Positions 27,245 to 37,306 of a DNA stretch of 64,000 nucleotides are shown here, one piece after another. Every line of letters starts with the position of its first letter. Within the stretch, counting starts at the first letter, position 1. The notes beneath the pieces are model-generated. The model was not told where the DNA came from. It saw only the letters and a list, made by a program, of their open reading frames with translations, and ran no database searches. The translations under genes and the position numbers were made by a program. This stretch comes from Clostridiales bacterium (GTDB lineage Bacteria > Bacillota > Clostridia > Oscillospirales > Oscillospiraceae): the NCBI GenBank assembly GCA_014799565.1, contig JAAVHT010000021.1:88861-152860 (forward strand). Direction: 5' to 3'.

Positions 27245-29157
27245 TCGATCCCCTCCAGATCATCCAGCCATAATTTTGCCACGGCATCGCTGGGCATCCG
27301 CCAATCGCCACGGGGAGACAGGGTAACCGACCCCACCTTGGGCCCGTCGGGCAGGCAGGAGCGCTTGAACTGCTGGGAGAAGAAGCGGCGGTAGAAGTTC
27401 TTCAGCCATTTCAGCAGGGTTTCCCGGTCGTAACGATCCCCCAGGGCATATTCCGCAAGCCGCAGCACCTTCCGGGGCCGGAACCCCCAGCGGATGGCGT
27501 AGTACAGGAAGAAGTCGTGGAGCTCATAGGGTCCCACCAGATCCTCCGTCTTTTGGGCGATCTCCCCGTCCTTGGGGGGGAGCAGCTCGGGGGAGACGGG
27601 GGTGTCCAGGATGTCCCTGAGGACTTCTCCGGCCCGTCCGCCCAGGCGGTCGGCCTCGTAGGCCACCAGGTGGCGCACCAGCGTCTTGGGGATGGAGGCG
27701 TTGACGGCGTACATGGACATATGGTCGCCGTTGTAGGTGGCCCAGCCCAGGGCCAGCTCGGACAGGTCGCCGGTGCCGATGACCAGGCCCCCCCGCTGGT
27801 TGGCCAGATCCATCAGCACCTGTGTGCGCTCCCGGGCCTGGCCGTTCTCGAAGGTGACGGACTGATCCTCCATGGACTGGCCGATGTCGGCAAAGTGCTG
27901 CTCCACCGCCTTGCCGATGTTGACCTCCCGGAAGTCGGTGCCCAGCTCCATGGCCAGCACCTCCGCGTTGGAGCGGGTGCGTTTGGTGGTGCCGAAACAG
28001 GGCATGGTGACGGCCAGAATGCCCTTCCGATCCCGGCCCAGCATATCGAAGGCTTTGGCGGTGATGAGGATGGCCAGGGTGGAGTCCAGCCCGCCGGACA
28101 GGCCCACCACGGCGCAGGAGGCATTGGTGTGCTCCAGCCGCTTTTTGAGGCCCAGAGCGGCGATTTTCAGGATTTCCTCGCACCGCTCCGCCCGGTGCTC
28201 CGCGTCCGCCGGAATGAAGGGAGCGGGTGAAATGGAGCGGGTGAGTTCGGTTTCCCCCGCCTCCAGCTGGAAGGTGCGGCGCCAGGACTCCCCCTCCACC
28301 GCGCCGAAGGTGGTCATGCGCTGGCGCTCATGGGCCAGGCGGCCCAGGTCGATCTCCGAGACGGTCAGGCCGGTGGAGAACCGGTTCTCCGCCAGCAGAG
28401 TCCCGTTTTCAGCAATCATGTTGTGTCCGGCGAACACCAGGTCGGTGGTGGACTCCCCCTCGCCGGCGTCGGCGTAGATATAACCGCACACCAGGCGGGC
28501 GGACTGGCCGGTGACCAGCTGGCGGCGGTAATTGGCCTTGCTGACCACCTCATTGCTGGCGGACAGGTTCAAAATGACCGTCGCGCCATTCGGGGTCAGG
28601 CAGTTGGAGGGCGGATCGGCGGCCCATAGATCCTCGCAGATTTCCACGCCTACGGTCAGGCCGGGGACGGTTTTGCAGTCGAACAGAGCCACATTATGGG
28701 CGTCCATCAACACTTGCTGTCCGCACAGAGTCAGACTGTACTCCGCCCCACGGCCGGAAGAGAACCAGCGGCCCTCATAGAACTCGCCGTAGCTGGGAAT
28801 GCAAATTTTCGGAACCAGACCCAGGATATTACCCCGGTTGACCACCGCCGCGCAGTTGTAGAGCTTGCTGTCCCACCGGTTCCACACAGGCAGGCCCACG
28901 GCGGTGAGCAGATCCAGCTCTGCCGTCTCGTCCAGAATGCGCCCCAGGGCCTGTTCGGCCCCGTCCAGCAGGGTGTCCTGCAAAAACAGGTCGCCGCAGG
29001 TGTACCCGGTGACGCACAGCTCCGGCAAGGCTAAAACCTTGACCCCCTGCGCCGCCGCTTCCTTCATCAGCTTGATGATCTGTTCCGCGTTGTAATCGCA
29101 GTCCGCTACCCGGATTTTGGGCGTGCCCGCCGCAACCTTCACAAAGCCGTCTCTCAT
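27241..29157 (-). CDS. nadE: Glutamine-dependent NAD+ synthetase
   Basis: N-terminal nitrilase domain ([18 protein letters not shown]) and C-terminal synthetase ([23 protein letters not shown]). Confidence 0.94.
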   Translation of the reverse strand: MRDGFVKVAAGTPKIRVADCDYNAEQIIKLMKEAAAQGVKVLALPELCVTGYTCGDLFLQDTLLDGAEQALGRILDETAELDLLTAVGLPVWNRWDSKLYNCAAVVNRGNILGLVPKICIPSYGEFYEGRWFSSGRGAEYSLTLCGQQVLMDAHNVALFDCKTVPGLTVGVEICEDLWAADPPSNCLTPNGATVILNLSASNEVVSKANYRRQLVTGQSARLVCGYIYADAGEGESTTDLVFAGHNMIAENGTLLAENRFSTGLTVSEIDLGRLAHERQRMTTFGAVEGESWRRTFQLEAGETELTRSISPAPFIPADAEHRAERCEEILKIAALGLKKRLEHTNASCAVVGLSGGLDSTLAILITAKAFDMLGRDRKGILAVTMPCFGTTKRTRSNAEVLAMELGTDFREVNIGKAVEQHFADIGQSMEDQSVTFENGQARERTQVLMDLANQRGGLVIGTGDLSELALGWATYNGDHMSMYAVNASIPKTLVRHLVAYEADRLGGRAGEVLRDILDTPVSPELLPPKDGEIAQKTEDLVGPYELHDFFLYYAIRWGFRPRKVLRLAEYALGDRYDRETLLKWLKNFYRRFFSQQFKRSCLPDGPKVGSVTLSPRGDWRMPSDAVAKLWLDDLEGIE

Positions 29158-29172
29158 GGAGTAATGCCTCCT

Positions 29173-30984
29173 TTAACCTTCGTCATCCAGCTTCAATACC
29201 GCCATGAACGCCTCGGTAGGCATCTGCACCGTGCCCAGGGAGCGCATCTTCTTCTTGCCCTCTTTCTGCTTCTCCAGCAGCTTCTTCTTTCGGGTGATGT
29301 CGCCGCCGTAGCACTTGGCCAGCACGTCCTTGCGCAGGGCCTTCAGCGTCTCCCGGGCGATGACCTTGCCGCCGATGGCCGCCTGGATGGGTACCTCAAA
29401 CATCTGGCGGGGGATGTTCTCCTTCAGCTTCTCGCAGATGCGCCTTGCCCGCTTGTATGCCTTGTCCCGGTGGGCAATGAAGCTCAATGCGTCCACCTGG
29501 TCGCCGTTGAGCAACAAATCCACCTTCACCAGGTCGGAGGGGCGGTACTCGTCCAGCTCGTAGTCCAGGGAGGCGTAGCCCCGGGTCTTGGCCTTCAGCG
29601 TATCGAAAAAGTCGTAGATGATCTCATTCAGCGGCATCAAATACCGAATTTCCACCAAGTTGGTGTCCAGATACTGCATATCCTTATACTCGCCGCGCCT
29701 GTCCTGGCACAGGGGCATGATATTGCCCACGTAGTCCGGGGGCGAGATGATGGACACGTTGGCGTAGGGCTCCATGGCCTCCTTGATGGAGCCGGGATCG
29801 GGGTAGTTGTGGGGATTGTCCACCCGCACCAGAGTACCGTCCGTTTTTGTCACCTCATAAATTACCGAGGGTAATGTGGTGATGAGATCCAAATCGAACT
29901 CCCGCTCCAGCCGCTCCTGGATGATCTCCATGTGAAGCATTCCCAAAAAACCGCAGCGAAATCCAAAGCCCAGGGCGATGGAAGATTCCGGTTCAAAGGA
30001 CAGGGAGGCGTCGTTGAGCTGGAGCTTTTCCAGCGCGTCCCGCAGGTCGGGGTATTTACTGCCGTCCTCGGTGTACACGCCGCAGTACACCATGGACTGG
30101 GCGGGCCGGTAGCCGGGGAGCGCCTCGGCAGTGGGCCGCTCCACCCCGGTGATGGTGTCGCCCACCCGGGTGTCCTTCACCGTCTTGATGGACGCGGTGA
30201 ACCAGCCCACCTCACCGGCGGACAGCTCTTTCGCGCTCTCCATGCCGAGCGGGCGTAAATAGCCGCAGTCCAGCACCGTGTACTGGGCCCCGGAGGCCAT
30301 GAGCTTCACCTGCATCCCCGGACGGATGGAACCTTCCATAATGCGGAAATACACAATTACCCCCAGATAGGGGTCGTACTGGCTGTCGAAGATGAGGGCC
30401 TTCAACGGCGCGCCGGGGTCGCCGGAGGGGGCGGGGATGTTGTTCACGATGTCCTCCAGCACCGCCGGGATGTTGATGCCCTGCTTGGCGGAGATCTCCG
30501 GCGCGTCCAGGGCGGGCAGGCCGATGATGTCCTCGATCTCATGCTTCACCCGCTGGGGGTCGGCGGCGGGCAGGTCGATTTTGTTGAGCACCGGACGGAT
30601 CTCCAGGTCGTGGTCCAGGGCCAGATAGGTGTTGGCCAGGGTCTGGGCCTCCACCCCCTGGGCGGCGTCCACCACCAGCACCGCCCCCTCGCAGGCGGCC
30701 AGGGAGCGGCTGACCTCGTAGTTAAAGTCCACGTGGCCCGGGGTGTCGATGAGGTTCAGGCAGTAGGTCTCACCATCGGCGGCCTTGTAGTCCATGCGGA
30801 CGGCCCGGGCCTTGATGGTGATGCCCCGCTCCTTTTCCAGCTCCATATTGTCCAGCAGCTGGGACTCCATCTGCCGCTGCTCCACCGCGCCGCAGATCTC
30901 GATCATCCGGTCGGACAGGGTAGATTTACCATGGTCAATGTGGGCGATAATAGAAAAGTTTCTGATTTTGGACTGGTCTGTCAT
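29173..30984 (-). CDS. lepA: Elongation factor 4
   Basis: [37 protein letters not shown]-type G domain, C-terminal [41 protein letters not shown]. Confidence 0.97.
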   Translation of the reverse strand: MTDQSKIRNFSIIAHIDHGKSTLSDRMIEICGAVEQRQMESQLLDNMELEKERGITIKARAVRMDYKAADGETYCLNLIDTPGHVDFNYEVSRSLAACEGAVLVVDAAQGVEAQTLANTYLALDHDLEIRPVLNKIDLPAADPQRVKHEIEDIIGLPALDAPEISAKQGINIPAVLEDIVNNIPAPSGDPGAPLKALIFDSQYDPYLGVIVYFRIMEGSIRPGMQVKLMASGAQYTVLDCGYLRPLGMESAKELSAGEVGWFTASIKTVKDTRVGDTITGVERPTAEALPGYRPAQSMVYCGVYTEDGSKYPDLRDALEKLQLNDASLSFEPESSIALGFGFRCGFLGMLHMEIIQERLEREFDLDLITTLPSVIYEVTKTDGTLVRVDNPHNYPDPGSIKEAMEPYANVSIISPPDYVGNIMPLCQDRRGEYKDMQYLDTNLVEIRYLMPLNEIIYDFFDTLKAKTRGYASLDYELDEYRPSDLVKVDLLLNGDQVDALSFIAHRDKAYKRARRICEKLKENIPRQMFEVPIQAAIGGKVIARETLKALRKDVLAKCYGGDITRKKKLLEKQKEGKKKMRSLGTVQMPTEAFMAVLKLDDEG

Positions 30985-31002
30985 AAAAACCTCCGCAGGT
31001 GC

Positions 31003-32049
31003 TTAATTATCGCTCTCAAAGAGCACCTCATAGTCATAATTGCTTACATAGTCCCGCAGCAGCCCGAGAAACTGCTGGTAGTCCTCTTTGGTCAGCTGCC
31101 CCGTCTCCGCCAGCAGGCACCGGGCCACATGGGCGGTCACCAAGCCGGAGCAGTGGATGGAGTCGGTGTAGTTGTTCAGGTCGCTGACAGCCCGGGAGTA
31201 GAGGAAGCTGTACAGGGCCACATTGTCGTACTCCAGCAGCCGTCCGGCGGCGTACTCCACCGCCGTGAGGATGGCGTCACGGGTGCCCTCCCGGGTGACC
31301 TTGTCCCAGTACAGCATACTGTACGGCGGGAACCAAATGGAAAACTGGACGTCCGGGTGCTGTTCGATCCAGCCGCACACCACATCCAGGTTTTCCTCCG
31401 CCACATCCAGATAGGCGTCGGACGGAAGCACCGTATCGCTGATCTCCGGCCGGGGGTAGCTCGCCAGGGCGCGGGCACGGGAGAAGGTGTATGTCCCGTC
31501 CCACACATACGCCTCGTCCAACGTCACCATCTCGTCCGTATCCCGGCGCAGCCAGCTGCGCATGGCCTCCTGGTAGGTGTCGGCATTGAGCAGATATTCC
31601 ACGTCGTCCAGAGGGTTGATGTTGTAGAGATAGCTGGGCAGCTTCACCGTCCGCTGGCTGTCCGACCGGATCACGATATTGGGATCCAGGCAGAAAAAGA
31701 CCCGATCCAGCTTGGGATGGGTGCGGAAGGCCAGACGCAGGGCCGTGTCAAACTCGGAGATCCACCCGTCGGGGAAGGTGATCTTCAGCGTCTTTTCCCC
31801 CAGCCCCTCGGTAAACCAGCTGGCCCGGTAGTTGGCCACCAGCGAGGTGCCCATAACCACGACGGAATAGTCCTGGTGCCGGATGAGTCCGGGCATCTGG
31901 TAGCGCTGGTTGTCAAAACGGGCGGTCTCGCCCTCGTCCAGACCGCTCAGCACAAAGAAGGGGTCAATGGCAGACAGCAGCAGAATCAAAATCCCAAAGC
32001 AGGCCAGAACGCCCGCCATCACCCCGATAAAGAAGTGCTTGGTTTTCAC
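31003..32049 (-). CDS. Membrane-anchored SGNH/DltD-AlgX-like partner of the MBOAT protein
   Basis: N-terminal TM; VVMGTSLVANYRASWFTEGLG (GTS-type nucleophile) and SDLNNYTDSIHCSGLV (DxxH-like) motifs; adjacent to MBOAT gene. Confidence 0.7.
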   Translation of the reverse strand: MKTKHFFIGVMAGVLACFGILILLLSAIDPFFVLSGLDEGETARFDNQRYQMPGLIRHQDYSVVVMGTSLVANYRASWFTEGLGEKTLKITFPDGWISEFDTALRLAFRTHPKLDRVFFCLDPNIVIRSDSQRTVKLPSYLYNINPLDDVEYLLNADTYQEAMRSWLRRDTDEMVTLDEAYVWDGTYTFSRARALASYPRPEISDTVLPSDAYLDVAEENLDVVCGWIEQHPDVQFSIWFPPYSMLYWDKVTREGTRDAILTAVEYAAGRLLEYDNVALYSFLYSRAVSDLNNYTDSIHCSGLVTAHVARCLLAETGQLTKEDYQQFLGLLRDYVSNYDYEVLFESDN

Positions 32050-32067
32050 GCCGCTCCCCCCTTCCCT

Positions 32068-33516
32068 TTAAAAATTCGCATAGATGAAGGTATCCACCCC
32101 GGAGAAGAAAATGACGGACACCACCAGGCACAGCACGCACAGCACGGCCTTCCACACCGCGGGGCGGAACTGCTTCGTCTGCGCCAGGGGATTGGGGCAG
32201 GCCAACAGCGCTAGCCCCGCCGGAATGGCCATCAGCGGCGCCCAGTAGATCAGCGCCCTGCCCCCCTCCTGGAGCCGGCTCTGGAGATAGACCAGGGCGT
32301 TGCAGATGACCGTCATGGGCAACGCGCCGGCAAACCCGGGGCTGGGCAGCCCCCAGCCGGGCTGGAACAGCCCGCCCAGCAGAGCCAGCGCCTGGCCCAC
32401 GCTGTCCGCCCGGAAGAACACCCAGGCGATGTTGACGAACAGGAAGGTGAGCAGCCAGGCCAGGGGCTTTGGCAGGGAAACCTTCCCCTTCAGCAGCCGC
32501 TCGGCCACCTGGGCCCCGCCGTGGAGGGCGCCCCAGACAATGAAGCCCCAGCCCGCCCCGTGCCACAGGCCGGACAGCAGGAAGATAAGCATGATGTTGC
32601 GGCAAGTGACTGCCGTTCCCTTGCGGTTGCCTCCCAGGGGGATGTACACGCACTGCCGGAAAAACCGGGACAGGGTGATGTGCCACCGGCCCCAGAAGTC
32701 CTTGATGGACACGGCCTGGTAGGGGCTGTTGAAATTCACCGGCAGCTCGACGCCCATCATCCGGGCCATGCCGGAGGCCATGTCGCAGTAGCCGGAGAAG
32801 TCGAAGTAGATTTGCAGGGTGTAGCACAAAATGGTGAGGGCGCAGTCCATGGGAGCCAGCGACCCAACCCGGGCAAAGCCGTAGTTGGTGCCGTTGGCAA
32901 AGACTGCGGACACCAGCACCTTTTTGGCCAGACCCAGGCCGAAGCAGTACAGCCCCGCCGACAGGTCATCCCAGGAGAAGGGGGCGGGGTGGCGCAGCTG
33001 GGGGGCCAGCTCCCCCACCCGTGTGATGGGGCCGCAGGTGGTAGTGGCGAAAAAGGTGAGGCAGCAGGCGTAGTCCAAGGGGGACACATCCGCCTCCACC
33101 TGCCCATCATAGCAGTCCCGCAGCCAGAAAAGCTGCTGGAACGTGACGAAAGACAGCCCCAGGGGAGCCAGCCACGCCGGAGGCGTGAAAAGCCCCTCCA
33201 GCGGCGTCAGGGACAGCAGGAAGCCTGTGTACTTGAAAAAGGCCAGCACTGCCAACAGCAGCGCCGCCCCTGCCCACAGCAGGGGCCTCCCCCGGGATCG
33301 ATCCCGGGCGATGCGGCGGCCCAGCCAATAGCTTGCCGCCCCCTCGCCCGCCAGCACCGCAAGCGACAGGGGCGACCCCCAGCCGCAGAACAGCACCCCG
33401 GCGCACAGCAGGAACGCCCGGGCGGCCCGGTTCCCGGCCCGCCCGTTCAGCACCCGCCACGCGATCAGCACCACGGGCAGATAGGCCAGCACAAACAGAT
33501 GGCTTTGTACGTTCAT
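32068..33516 (-). CDS. MBOAT family O-acyltransferase (AlgI/DltB-like)
   Basis: SPYQAVSIKDFWGRWHITLSRFFRQCVYIPLGGNRKGTAVTCRNIMLIFLLSGLWHGAGWGFIVWGALHG. Confidence 0.93.
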   Translation of the reverse strand: MNVQSHLFVLAYLPVVLIAWRVLNGRAGNRAARAFLLCAGVLFCGWGSPLSLAVLAGEGAASYWLGRRIARDRSRGRPLLWAGAALLLAVLAFFKYTGFLLSLTPLEGLFTPPAWLAPLGLSFVTFQQLFWLRDCYDGQVEADVSPLDYACCLTFFATTTCGPITRVGELAPQLRHPAPFSWDDLSAGLYCFGLGLAKKVLVSAVFANGTNYGFARVGSLAPMDCALTILCYTLQIYFDFSGYCDMASGMARMMGVELPVNFNSPYQAVSIKDFWGRWHITLSRFFRQCVYIPLGGNRKGTAVTCRNIMLIFLLSGLWHGAGWGFIVWGALHGGAQVAERLLKGKVSLPKPLAWLLTFLFVNIAWVFFRADSVGQALALLGGLFQPGWGLPSPGFAGALPMTVICNALVYLQSRLQEGGRALIYWAPLMAIPAGLALLACPNPLAQTKQFRPAVWKAVLCVLCLVVSVIFFSGVDTFIYANF

Positions 33517-33532
33517 GGAATTCCCTCTTTTT

Positions 33533-33861
33533 TGTCACGCTGCGGATTGGCCGTATGGCCGGGTCGCTTTCGCTCCGACTCGGCCTGGTCTTGGGGCGCT
33601 TTGCGCCCCTGCGCTCGGCCTCGCTCCGCTCCAAGCTCCCCTATACGGCTATCCTCCGCGCTTCTTTGCTGTCACGCTGCGGATTGACCGCATGGCCGGG
33701 TCGCTTTCGCTCCGCGCTTCTCATTGTCACGCTGCGAAGCGGCCAGGACGCTCGGTCGCTTTCGCTCCAACTCGGGCTGGTCGCCGGGGCGCCATGCGCC
33801 CCGCCGCTCGCCCTCGTTCCACTCCAAGCTCCCTCACTGTCCGCTTCTCCGCGCTTCTTGC
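33533..33861. repeat. Degenerate tandem repeat: two full 137-bp units and one internally deleted 55-bp unit
   Basis: Units start TGTCACGCTGCG at 33533, 33670, 33725; units 1 and 3 are 137 bp and end CGCGCTTCTTTGC / CGCGCTTCTTGC; internal hairpin GGGGCGC-TTT/CAT-GCGCCCC. Confidence 0.9.
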
Positions 33862-34566
33862 TTACCGGGTGTTTTCCAAATGGTCGGACATCTCGCCGTT
33901 GACCCGCTCGCCGCAGGTGTGGACGATCTGGAGCAGAGACTGGTAAGTCCCCGGATAGGCCGCTTTCATGGTGTCGTGATCCAGCGGCGGGAACTTGGCG
34001 TCCTTGCCGGGGTTGGCCAGGGCCTGGGTGTACTCCGCCTCACTCATGAGCATATCCGCCCGGGGCAGCCCCGCCAGGAACCACTCCTCGGGCACATTGA
34101 AAAAGTCGTCGTTCTCGTTGCCGCTGGCCCGGTGGAGGTGGCGGAACAAAATGTATACCGTGGTGGACAGATAGTTTGCCGCGGCCCGAATGGCCTTTTT
34201 ACTGCCCACCTTGCTGAGCAGGTCGAACAGCAGACCCACCGAGTTGACCACCAGCTTTTTGGATAAGGTAGCCAGCACCGACCCTTGCAGCACGTTGTCC
34301 CGCTCGTCGGACACGTCGTAGAGGGTGTCCGCGTCCAGGATCGTCGTACCGTCCCGGCTGAGGGTGCGGCCTAAGAGAAAATCGGCGGACACATTATAAA
34401 AGTCGCAGGCTTTGACCACAAACATCAGGCCGGGCTCACGCGCTCCGTTCTCGTAGTGGGAAAGCAGTGCCTGGGATATGCCCAGCGTCTTGGCGGCCTG
34501 CCGCTGAGAAATACCCTTCTCCTGCCGCAGCAGGGAGAGGGTTCGTGCGAAATCAGGGTTTGTCAT
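33862..34566 (-). CDS. XRE-family helix-turn-helix regulator
   Basis: FARTLSLLRQEKGISQRQAAKTLGISQALLSHYENGAREPGLMFVVKACDFYNVSADFLLGR; start trimmed to ATG 34566. Confidence 0.9.
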   Translation of the reverse strand: MTNPDFARTLSLLRQEKGISQRQAAKTLGISQALLSHYENGAREPGLMFVVKACDFYNVSADFLLGRTLSRDGTTILDADTLYDVSDERDNVLQGSVLATLSKKLVVNSVGLLFDLLSKVGSKKAIRAAANYLSTTVYILFRHLHRASGNENDDFFNVPEEWFLAGLPRADMLMSEAEYTQALANPGKDAKFPPLDHDTMKAAYPGTYQSLLQIVHTCGERVNGEMSDHLENTR

Positions 34567-34865
34567 CCTGATCTCCCCCTTTCCTATTGTTGCTTCGCGA
34601 GATAGAACCATGCAAACGGGCCCCCTCCTTTGCCAGGAGCGGGCCCGACATCACAGCAAGTTATAGTATAGCCGGGAAAATACGTTTTGTAAAGAGTTCA
34701 TGCTCTGGAAAGCACGAGAAAAATCTCAAGGATTTTTTGTGATTTTGCCCATATGCCTCTTGAAAAAAGGGCCGGCCAGTGTTAAATTAGATAACAGCAT
34801 GACATATAAATCAGGGTGGCCGGAACACACTTTCCCGATCCGCCCCAATTGGAGGGATACCGTTT

Positions 34866-35843
34866 ATGTTCAGACTGATGATCCAAAAGCTGAAGAACAA
34901 TCCGAAGAAAATCGTGTTTACCGAGGGCGAGGATCCGCGCATCCTGGAGGCCGCCGCCCGTCTGCTGTCCGGCACCTTCCTGACGCCCATCCTCATCGGC
35001 GACCCCGAGAAGATCTATAAGGTCGCGGACGAGGAGTGCCTCAACGTCAGGGGCGTCACCATCCTCCAGCCTCACACCTACGACAAGATGGACGAGATGG
35101 TGGCCAAGATGGTGGAGCTGCGCAAGGGAAAGATGACCGAGGAGCAGTGCCGCGAGGCCCTGCAGCAGGGCAACTACTTCGGCACCATGCTGGTGGCCAT
35201 GAAGGAGGCCGACTGCCTGCTGGGCGGCGCCACCTACTCCACCGCTGACACCGTGCGCCCCGCCCTCCAACTGGTCAAGACCAAGCCGGGCAACAGGATC
35301 GTTTCCTCCTGCTTCATTCTGGTGCGTCCCTTCGCCACCGGCGGCAACCAGGTGCTGGCCATGGGCGACTGCGCCATCAACATCGACCCCAGCGAGGACG
35401 ACCTGGTGGAGATCACCCAGGAGGTGGCCCAGTGCGCCCGCCGGTTCGGCGCGGAGCCCAAGGTCGCCATGCTGAGCTACTCCACCATGGGCTCCGGCAA
35501 GGGCCCCTCCGTGGACAAGATGCGCAACGCCTGCCATAAGCTCCAGGCCCTGGATCTGGACTTCCCCGTAGACGGCGAGTTCCAGTTTGACGCCGCCGTG
35601 TCTCCCACCGTGGGCCGGCTGAAGGCCCCCAACTCCAGCGTGGCGGGCCGGGCCAACACCTTCATCTTCCCGGACATCACCTCCGGCAACATCGGCTACA
35701 AGGTCGCCCAGCGCATGGGCAACTTTGACGCCTACGGCCCCATCCTGCTGGGCCTGAACGCCCCCATCAACGACCTGTCCCGGGGCTGCAACGCCCTGGA
35801 GGTCTACTCCATGGCCATCATCACCGCCGCGCTGGCTGATTGA
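34866..35843 (+). CDS. pta: Phosphate acetyltransferase
   Basis: KIVFTEGEDPRILEAAARLLSGTFLTPILIGDP...VAMLSYSTMGSGKGPSVDKM...QFDAAVSPTVG...NTFIFPDITSGNIGYKVAQRMG. Confidence 0.95.
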   Translation: MFRLMIQKLKNNPKKIVFTEGEDPRILEAAARLLSGTFLTPILIGDPEKIYKVADEECLNVRGVTILQPHTYDKMDEMVAKMVELRKGKMTEEQCREALQQGNYFGTMLVAMKEADCLLGGATYSTADTVRPALQLVKTKPGNRIVSSCFILVRPFATGGNQVLAMGDCAINIDPSEDDLVEITQEVAQCARRFGAEPKVAMLSYSTMGSGKGPSVDKMRNACHKLQALDLDFPVDGEFQFDAAVSPTVGRLKAPNSSVAGRANTFIFPDITSGNIGYKVAQRMGNFDAYGPILLGLNAPINDLSRGCNALEVYSMAIITAALAD

Positions 35844-35884
35844 TCATTCGGCTTTTGCGGGGGTACCAGCTCCATATTACACAC

Positions 35885-35921
35885 AAAAGCACCCTCTGCC
35901 GCTGGCGGAGGGTGCTTTTTT
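35885..35921. terminator. Bidirectional terminator between pta and arginase gene
   Basis: AAAAGCACCCTCTGCC-GCT-GGCGGAGGGTGCTTTTTT. Confidence 0.88.
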
Positions 35922-36792
35922 ACTTCAGCTTGTCCGAAACCATCCGCAGAATGCCCATCAGGGTGCTCAGGTCTTTTCCCTCCGGATCCATGGTCGGGTT
36001 ATATTCCACACACTCAAAGGAGCGGGTCAGCCCGGTGTCCAGCACCGCGCCCAGGATCCGCTCCACCTGGGCGACGCTCAGCCCATCCGGGATGTTGTAG
36101 CCGGTGGCGGCAAATTCCGCCGGGTCCAGCACGTCCACGTCAAAGCTGATGTGGACGCGCTTGCCCGCCAGCGCGGGCAGCACCTCGTCCAGCACCCCCT
36201 CCAGCCCCCGCTCCCGCACCTCCTCCGCTGTGTGCAGATGGGCTCCCACCCGCTCCACGATGCCGTACTCCGGCGGGTCGATGCTCCGGGCCCCGATGAA
36301 GTGCAGATTTTCCCCCAGCAGGTTCACCTTGTTCCTGCCCACGGTCAGCGCCCCGCAGCACAGCCCGCAGGCCGCCGCCAGATCCATACCGTGGATGCAG
36401 CCGCTCGCCGAGGTCTGATCCGTGTTGATGTCGGTGTGGGCGTCCACGTACACCACCGCCAGATTCTCCGGCCCGTAAAACTCCCCCAGCGCCGCCAGGG
36501 TGCCCATGGCGCAGGAGTGGTCGCCCCCGATGACAACGGGGTACTCCCCCCGCCCCAGCGCTTCCAGCGTATTGGCCCGCAGCCGGCGGCACACCTCCAT
36601 CACCGTGTCCAGGTGGCGCAGGCCGTCCGGCCAGGAGACGCAGGGCGCCAGCTTCTCCATAGGCAGCAGGGCGGCATCCCTGAACAAGCCGGACAATCCG
36701 GCTTGTACCAGCGCGTCAAAGGCCCCCTCGCTCCCCCGGGTGGGCGAGCCGCAGGAGATCGCCGCCTCCACCAGCGCAAATCGACGCTCCAT
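35920..36792 (-). CDS. Arginase / ureohydrolase family protein
   Basis: VIGGDHSCAMGTLAALGEFYG, VVYVDAHTDINTDQTSASGCIHGM, VHISFDVDVLDPAEFAATG. Confidence 0.9.
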   Translation of the reverse strand: MERRFALVEAAISCGSPTRGSEGAFDALVQAGLSGLFRDAALLPMEKLAPCVSWPDGLRHLDTVMEVCRRLRANTLEALGRGEYPVVIGGDHSCAMGTLAALGEFYGPENLAVVYVDAHTDINTDQTSASGCIHGMDLAAACGLCCGALTVGRNKVNLLGENLHFIGARSIDPPEYGIVERVGAHLHTAEEVRERGLEGVLDEVLPALAGKRVHISFDVDVLDPAEFAATGYNIPDGLSVAQVERILGAVLDTGLTRSFECVEYNPTMDPEGKDLSTLMGILRMVSDKLK

Positions 36793-36812
36793 CGCGTCCC
36801 CCTCCTTAAATG

Positions 36813-36845
36813 AAAAAACCGTCTGCCCCTGGCAGACGGTTTTTA
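36813..36845 (-). terminator. Intrinsic terminator of rpsT
   Basis: AAAAAACCGTCTGCC-CCT-GGCAGACGGTTTTT. Confidence 0.85.
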
Positions 36846-36853
36846 GATTGCCT

Positions 36854-37126
36854 TTACGCCAGCTTGTTCAGCTTCAGGGTCATGGCGCTCTTCTTGTTGG
36901 CAGCGTTGTTGCTGTGCAGCAGGCCCTTAGCGGCGGCCTGATCCACAGCCTTGACGGCCACCTTATATGCGGCATCGGCCTCGCTGCGGTTGCCGCCGGC
37001 CACCGCGGCCTCAAACTTCTTCAGGTTGGTCTTGAGCGCGGACTTCTGCGCCTTGTTCTGAGCGGCCTTCGTCGCATTGACCAGGACGCGCTTCTTGGCA
37101 GACTTGATATTGGGCAAACCAAACAC
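36854..37126 (-). CDS. rpsT: 30S ribosomal protein S20
   Basis: MFGLPNIKSAKKRVLVNATKAAQNKAQKSALKTNLKKFE...AVDQAAAKGLLHSNNAANKKSAMTLKLNKL. Confidence 0.96.
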   Translation of the reverse strand: MFGLPNIKSAKKRVLVNATKAAQNKAQKSALKTNLKKFEAAVAGGNRSEADAAYKVAVKAVDQAAAKGLLHSNNAANKKSAMTLKLNKLA

Positions 37127-37306
37127 CTCCTCCGATTTTAGACTATTTCTCCGTTACGGTTTCCCGTCGCAGATATGTATTCTAACATTTAAAGAAGAAA
37201 ATTGCAACACTTATTTTCATTTTTTCGCATAGAAACTTTCCGGACGCAGAAAATAGGAGCAATTGGCCCCAGCGGCCACAACATTTGGTAGAGAGGAGCG
37301 CTTCAA

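Noticed and set aside
30541-32214. 557-aa plus-strand ORF
   Set aside because: Antisense to lepA and the SGNH-like gene; shadow ORF composition.
33333-33946. Plus-strand ORFs 33333-33902 and 33515-33946 (GSLSLRLGL-type repeats)
   Set aside because: They are translations of the 137-bp nucleotide repeat plus antisense of flanking genes, with no independent coding evidence.
34617-34647. CGGGCCC...GGGCCCG hairpin upstream of the XRE gene, considered as a T-box or riboswitch
   Set aside because: No specifier/antiterminator features and only a weak T stretch; most likely a simple leader hairpin or weak terminator.
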